From the NCBI GenBank assembly GCA_027061705.1, contig JAMOVB010000050.1, positions 1 to 9,369 on the forward strand: DNA of 9,369 nucleotides. Direction: 5' to 3'. Made by a program: the position numbers and the translations under genes. The DNA comes from Desulfurococcales archaeon. GTDB lineage: Archaea > Thermoproteota > Thermoprotei_A > Sulfolobales > NBVN01. The notes beneath the pieces were generated by a model. It did not search any database, had not been told where the DNA came from, and was given only the letters and a program-made list of their open reading frames with translations. Shown in pieces: positions 6,140 to 9,369 of this stretch; positions within the stretch are counted from its first letter, which is position 1, and the number at the start of each line of letters is the position of its first letter.

Positions 6140-7807
6140 TTAAGTGGTTGTGTTTGCTGGGTAGACGGGCTGTAGGGTCTGCGTCATTATGGAGCTCAGC
6201 GGCTTCATTATGTAGTCAACGAGTATGCCGGACATGTAGGCGCTAATCCCTCCTAGAAGGAGTAGTAGGCCCATGTAGTAGATTAGAGTGTGTTTTAAGC
6301 CGCCGTTAGTCAGCGTTAGGGCCACAGAGTTTATTATGGTTAGGGAGATTGCGGTGCTGACGCTAAGCATCGTTATGACTGACTGCGGCATGGCGTAGAA
6401 CGGTATCATAGTCTGAATGCTTGAGAGTGCCTTGGCGAATATGGTCATGAGTGAGGTTATGAAGGTAATCAACAATATGTTCGTGGTGTGGAGGGCATAT
6501 ACTGACGTCTCGAAGGTCTTATGTACCTGAAGCCTTCTCCGCCTTATACGGTTAACCATCTGGGAAAGATCCGACAGTATCAGACCAACCTTAACGGTAT
6601 TCCCACCGTACTTCAGCGTATCGCTAACTATCTCTGAGGATCTTCGGATAAGTTCAGAGGCGCTAGTCCTAGCGAACTCCTTAATCGCGACACTGAAGCT
6701 TATGTTGTTTGACAGGAGGGTGTGTAGCCTACGTATTGCGGAGGCTATGTATCCGAAGACAACGCTGGTGAGCGGCTCTATAGCTTTCAGAGGAGAGGGA
6801 ACTATGGAGAGGTTACTTCCATACATCCGTATGAAGACAGGGAAGTCCTCATCAACGTGTCTGACGAAGCCCTCAATCTTCCTGAAGAGGTATCCGGAGC
6901 CGAGGAGCATGCCGCCCATGATCGCTATCAGAAGGAATACGTTGATGTTGATTATGTAGAACACGTACATTATGAAGATCCACAGCGCTGCAGCCACACC
7001 TATGAGCATAGCTATGTAGGGCAGCTGAATGACCTTCTTACGCACGGGCCCCTCGATAACGAGGAAGTCTTTCGGAAGACCTAGCTTAAGTGTTGCCAGT
7101 ACAGCGACTAAGGAGAAGAAGGAACCGATGAATGACATGTATATTAGGGAGTAGTTCCCGCCGAAGATTATTGAGAGAACTAGGAGGTTAGATATTACGA
7201 ATATCACTGAAGTCATAACAGCAGTGTAAACCCCTAGTAGGACCCTAGTTGAGTCCATTATTCTTGAGTATATGTATTCGTAGGTGTTCATAGAGTTCCT
7301 TAGCTCGACCTCCATGAACCTCTCTATATCCTCACCCACCCTTACGGCAGCGGCGTACCTCTCCATGAAGTCCTTAAGATACTTTATCTTCTCGGCAGCC
7401 TTGCTGACTATGAGCATTGCTCTGGGGAAGTCGTACCCGTACTCCTTAACGAGGAGGTAAACCTTACGGAATAGCTTCGAGTACTTTCCGTAGAGGTCGG
7501 ACCTAGATACCGAACCAACTACGTTGACGTTGGAGGTCTTGCTAGTAGCTACTGAGAGCATGTGGGCAAGCATGAATATGAAGTTTATGTCCGGCTCAAA
7601 CCTCTCCTTCTTAACCCCCATTAACTGCGGCAGGAAGAGCATAGTGAAAAGCACGAAGGACGCCATACCGACTATCAGGTAGTTGTCCGGATACTTTATG
7701 TGGGCAGCGTTAACGGCGTAGTACACGCCGTAGATTACGAAGGAGATTATGAGTGACCTAAGCATTAAGTCCTTCGTTTTAAGCGCCTTCAGCTTAGGCC
7801 TCTTCAC
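6140..7807 (-). CDS. Archaeal type IV filament membrane platform protein (ArlJ/TadC-like)
   Basis: A 555-residue integral membrane protein, the platform on which the partner ATPase drives assembly of pili or archaella. About nine hydrophobic segments are visible: 17-36, 43-63, 191-215, 221-243, 263-286, 287-307, 440-462, 474-499 and 506-530. Between them lie two cytoplasmic T2SSF-type regions (about 64-190 and 308-438), the arrangement known for ArlJ/FlaJ. The first contains the characteristic SDLYGKYSKLFRKVYLLVKE-like segment (about 103-122) followed by YGYDFPRA. The GTG start overlaps the ATPase stop (GTGA) and has a strong Shine-Dalgarno five bases upstream, so production is coupled to the ATPase. 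Length and helix count match ArlJ, but the same family serves adhesion pili, so I give no gene symbol. It is the last gene of its unit. Confidence 0.9.
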   Translation of the reverse strand: MKRPKLKALKTKDLMLRSLIISFVIYGVYYAVNAAHIKYPDNYLIVGMASFVLFTMLFLPQLMGVKKERFEPDINFIFMLAHMLSVATSKTSNVNVVGSVSRSDLYGKYSKLFRKVYLLVKEYGYDFPRAMLIVSKAAEKIKYLKDFMERYAAAVRVGEDIERFMEVELRNSMNTYEYIYSRIMDSTRVLLGVYTAVMTSVIFVISNLLVLSIIFGGNYSLIYMSFIGSFFSLVAVLATLKLGLPKDFLVIEGPVRKKVIQLPYIAMLIGVAAALWIFIMYVFYIININVFLLIAIMGGMLLGSGYLFRKIEGFVRHVDEDFPVFIRMYGSNLSIVPSPLKAIEPLTSVVFGYIASAIRRLHTLLSNNISFSVAIKEFARTSASELIRRSSEIVSDTLKYGGNTVKVGLILSDLSQMVNRIRRRRLQVHKTFETSVYALHTTNILLITFITSLMTIFAKALSSIQTMIPFYAMPQSVITMLSVSTAISLTIINSVALTLTNGGLKHTLIYYMGLLLLLGGISAYMSGILVDYIMKPLSSIMTQTLQPVYPANTTT

Positions 7808-9369
7808 AGTAGCCTCCCCTCCCTAAGCCTCTTCAGCGCCTCCTCAATGCCGAGCTCATCGGCCTTAACTACAGCCTTCCAGACATCCCAGTAGTTGAAC
7901 ACCTTACGCCTGATCAGCTCCTCGAGGAATGCCCTACGTAGCTCTAGCTCGTCGTAAATCTCCTTAATCCTACTCCTGGGTATTCCCTTCATTACCGCTA
8001 TCTTCTCCTCCAGCAGGTAGCTGGCGCCCCTACCGCTGAATATGAACTTATCGGTTGACGGCTCCCAGACGAATACCGGCACTGCAAGTATGCTGTCGCT
8101 GGAGGGGTCGTAGCCTATCAGCTCGTAGAGCTTAATCATCCTTCTGGCGAGGAAGCCCTGCTTAGTGTACACGGCGCTCTGGAACCACGCGAAGTTTAGG
8201 GAATCTAGGTTGGTCTTAGGCACGTTTATCGGGTTGTTAGTTAGCCTCTGGATGAGCCTGTCTATATCTGCAGCGTGAAACGTCGAGAGCACTGGGTGGC
8301 CTGTCTGCATAGCTTGAAACGCTATGTTCCCTTCAGCGCCTCTAATCTCGCCAACTATTATGTAGTTCGGCCTTTGCCTGAGGGCAGCCTTAAGCAGGTC
8401 AAACATCGTTACGCTGCTCTCCTTCTTACCCGTATCCCTAGTTAACTCCCTAGTCCAGTTAGGATGCGGCACTATGACCTCGGCGGTATCCTCTATAGAC
8501 ACTATCTTAGCGCTGGGCCTTATGAATACCAGCAACGCTGTTAGCGATGTTGTCTTACCGCTTGCCGTCTCGCCACAGATGAAGCCGCTCATACCCTCCC
8601 TAAGCAGCATCCACATGTATGCGGCCACGCGGGCGTCGAACGTTCCCCAGTTAATAAGCTGGGTTACGCTGAGCGGTGTTTTAGACACCTTCCTTATGGT
8701 GAAGTTAGAGCCCCTTAAGCTCACGTCGGTGCCGTAAACTATGTTTATACGTGAGCCGTCGGGTAGTGTAGCGTCCACTATGGGGCGGGCGTTCGAGAGC
8801 GGCTTACCTATCTTCTCGGCAAGGGCTATTAGGAAGGCATTAAGTTCGTCGTGATCCTTGAACCCTACGTTACTCTCCATGGGTCCGAAGATCTTGTGTA
8901 TTATGAATATATTGCCGAGACCGCTACAGGATATGTCCTCTATGTAGGGGTCTCTGATGAAGGGTTCCAGAATGCCGACGCTTATCTTATCGCGCACTAT
9001 GTGATATATGACGGCGTTCAGTAGCTCCTCAGGTCTCGGGTAATCGGCTTGAAGGGCTACGCTAGCTGAGGGCTTCTTCGAAGGTAGCTTTAACCCTAAC
9101 CTAAGCCTTCCGGATCTTCTCCCGCTCTTACCACCCCTGCCCTTCCCCTCAAAGGATATCTTCACGAGCTCTAGAAGCATGCATGCCTTTTCCTGCGCTG
9201 ACTTAGGTATGTAGCCTTCAGGGATCCTCTCCGCTATCAGCTCCTCCGCCTTACGTAGTAGGTGCTCGGGAGGTCTTGGAGGCTCTATCACTATATAGCG
9301 CGCATATCCTCCTTCAGTCCTTTCGCTTAGCGCGTGTATGAATATGCCCCCGCCGACCGGGTATATTAG
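7804..9369 (-). CDS. Archaeal type IV filament assembly/secretion ATPase (ArlI/GspE-like), 5' truncated by window
   Basis: This hexameric VirB11/GspE-superfamily ATPase powers filament assembly from the cytoplasmic face. Numbered from the GTG at 9291, it shows DPYIEDISC (112-120), VDATLPDGSRI, the arginine segment FTIRK, Walker A GETASGKT (240-247), VSIEDTAEVIVPH, ALRQRPNYIIVGEIRG (Walker B glutamate E315) and the His box TGHPVLSTFHA (330-340), closest to ArlI/FlaI. A basic Gly/Arg/Lys linker (49-73) separates the N-terminal part from the core. The frame stays open through 9369, and the extra 26 residues include GGGIFIHAL and then YARYIVIEPP, which I read as the usual N-terminal domain of these ATPases. 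GTG 9291 is therefore probably an internal Val and the true start lies outside. The stop overlaps the platform gene start. Archaellum or another pilus cannot be decided here. Confidence 0.95.
   Translation of the reverse strand, partial: LIYPVGGGIFIHALSERTEGGYARYIVIEPPRPPEHLLRKAEELIAERIPEGYIPKSAQEKACMLLELVKISFEGKGRGGKSGRRSGRLRLGLKLPSKKPSASVALQADYPRPEELLNAVIYHIVRDKISVGILEPFIRDPYIEDISCSGLGNIFIIHKIFGPMESNVGFKDHDELNAFLIALAEKIGKPLSNARPIVDATLPDGSRINIVYGTDVSLRGSNFTIRKVSKTPLSVTQLINWGTFDARVAAYMWMLLREGMSGFICGETASGKTTSLTALLVFIRPSAKIVSIEDTAEVIVPHPNWTRELTRDTGKKESSVTMFDLLKAALRQRPNYIIVGEIRGAEGNIAFQAMQTGHPVLSTFHAADIDRLIQRLTNNPINVPKTNLDSLNFAWFQSAVYTKQGFLARRMIKLYELIGYDPSSDSILAVPVFVWEPSTDKFIFSGRGASYLLEEKIAVMKGIPRSRIKEIYDELELRRAFLEELIRRKVFNYWDVWKAVVKADELGIEEALKRLREGRLL
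7813..7823 (-). promoter_or_regulatory. Strong Shine-Dalgarno site for the platform protein
   Basis: On the minus strand GGGAGGGGAGG ends five bases before the GTG at 7805-7807, inside the last codons of the ATPase gene. It is one of the clearest ribosome binding sites in the window and supports the GTG start despite the four-base overlap with the ATPase gene. Confidence 0.8.

Noticed and set aside
6702..7084. Overlapping + strand frames inside the platform gene.
   Set aside because: They are antisense to a well-supported membrane protein, have no ribosome binding sites and resemble no family.

Overview
The window looks like chromosomal DNA from a thermophilic archaeon, most likely of the Thermoproteota/TACK group. 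The evidence is an archaeal P0-type ribosomal protein L10 ending in the stalk tail, an archaeal-type alanyl-tRNA synthetase with an N-terminal four-cysteine motif, an archaeal DUF434 protein, ArlI/ArlJ-type secretion genes, a tRNA with an encoded CCA, GTG and TTG starts, and heavy use of AGG and ATA codons. The genus cannot be named from this sequence alone.

Left part (1-4250, + strand): translation genes. The 3' end of the L10/P0 gene is followed by a T-rich intergenic stretch and then alaS. alaS overlaps a DUF434-family gene by four bases, and nine bases after that gene comes tRNA-Arg(UCU). The P1/L12 gene that I recall lying between L10 and alaS in some Crenarchaeota is not here.

Middle (4251-6127, + strand): two metabolic genes. 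The first is a ten-helix EamA/DMT-family transporter with a sizeable inverted repeat just upstream. The second is a classical short-chain dehydrogenase with its own TATA-like promoter, which argues that its true start lies downstream of the first ATG.

Right part (6140-9369, - strand): a convergent two-gene unit encoding the motor core of an archaeal type IV filament system. A VirB11/GspE-superfamily ATPase like ArlI is followed, with a GTGA overlap and a strong Shine-Dalgarno sequence, by an ArlJ/TadC-like membrane platform protein. The ATPase frame is open to the window edge, so its start lies outside. No pilin, ArlH or prepilin peptidase gene is visible, so archaellum and adhesion pilus cannot be told apart.

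I found no CRISPR array, transposon or clearly new multi-gene system. The most useful leads are the PIN-like reading of the DUF434 gene coupled to alaS, the missing P1 gene, the hairpin before the transporter, the loss of T-ending codons towards the tRNA gene, and the start-site corrections.
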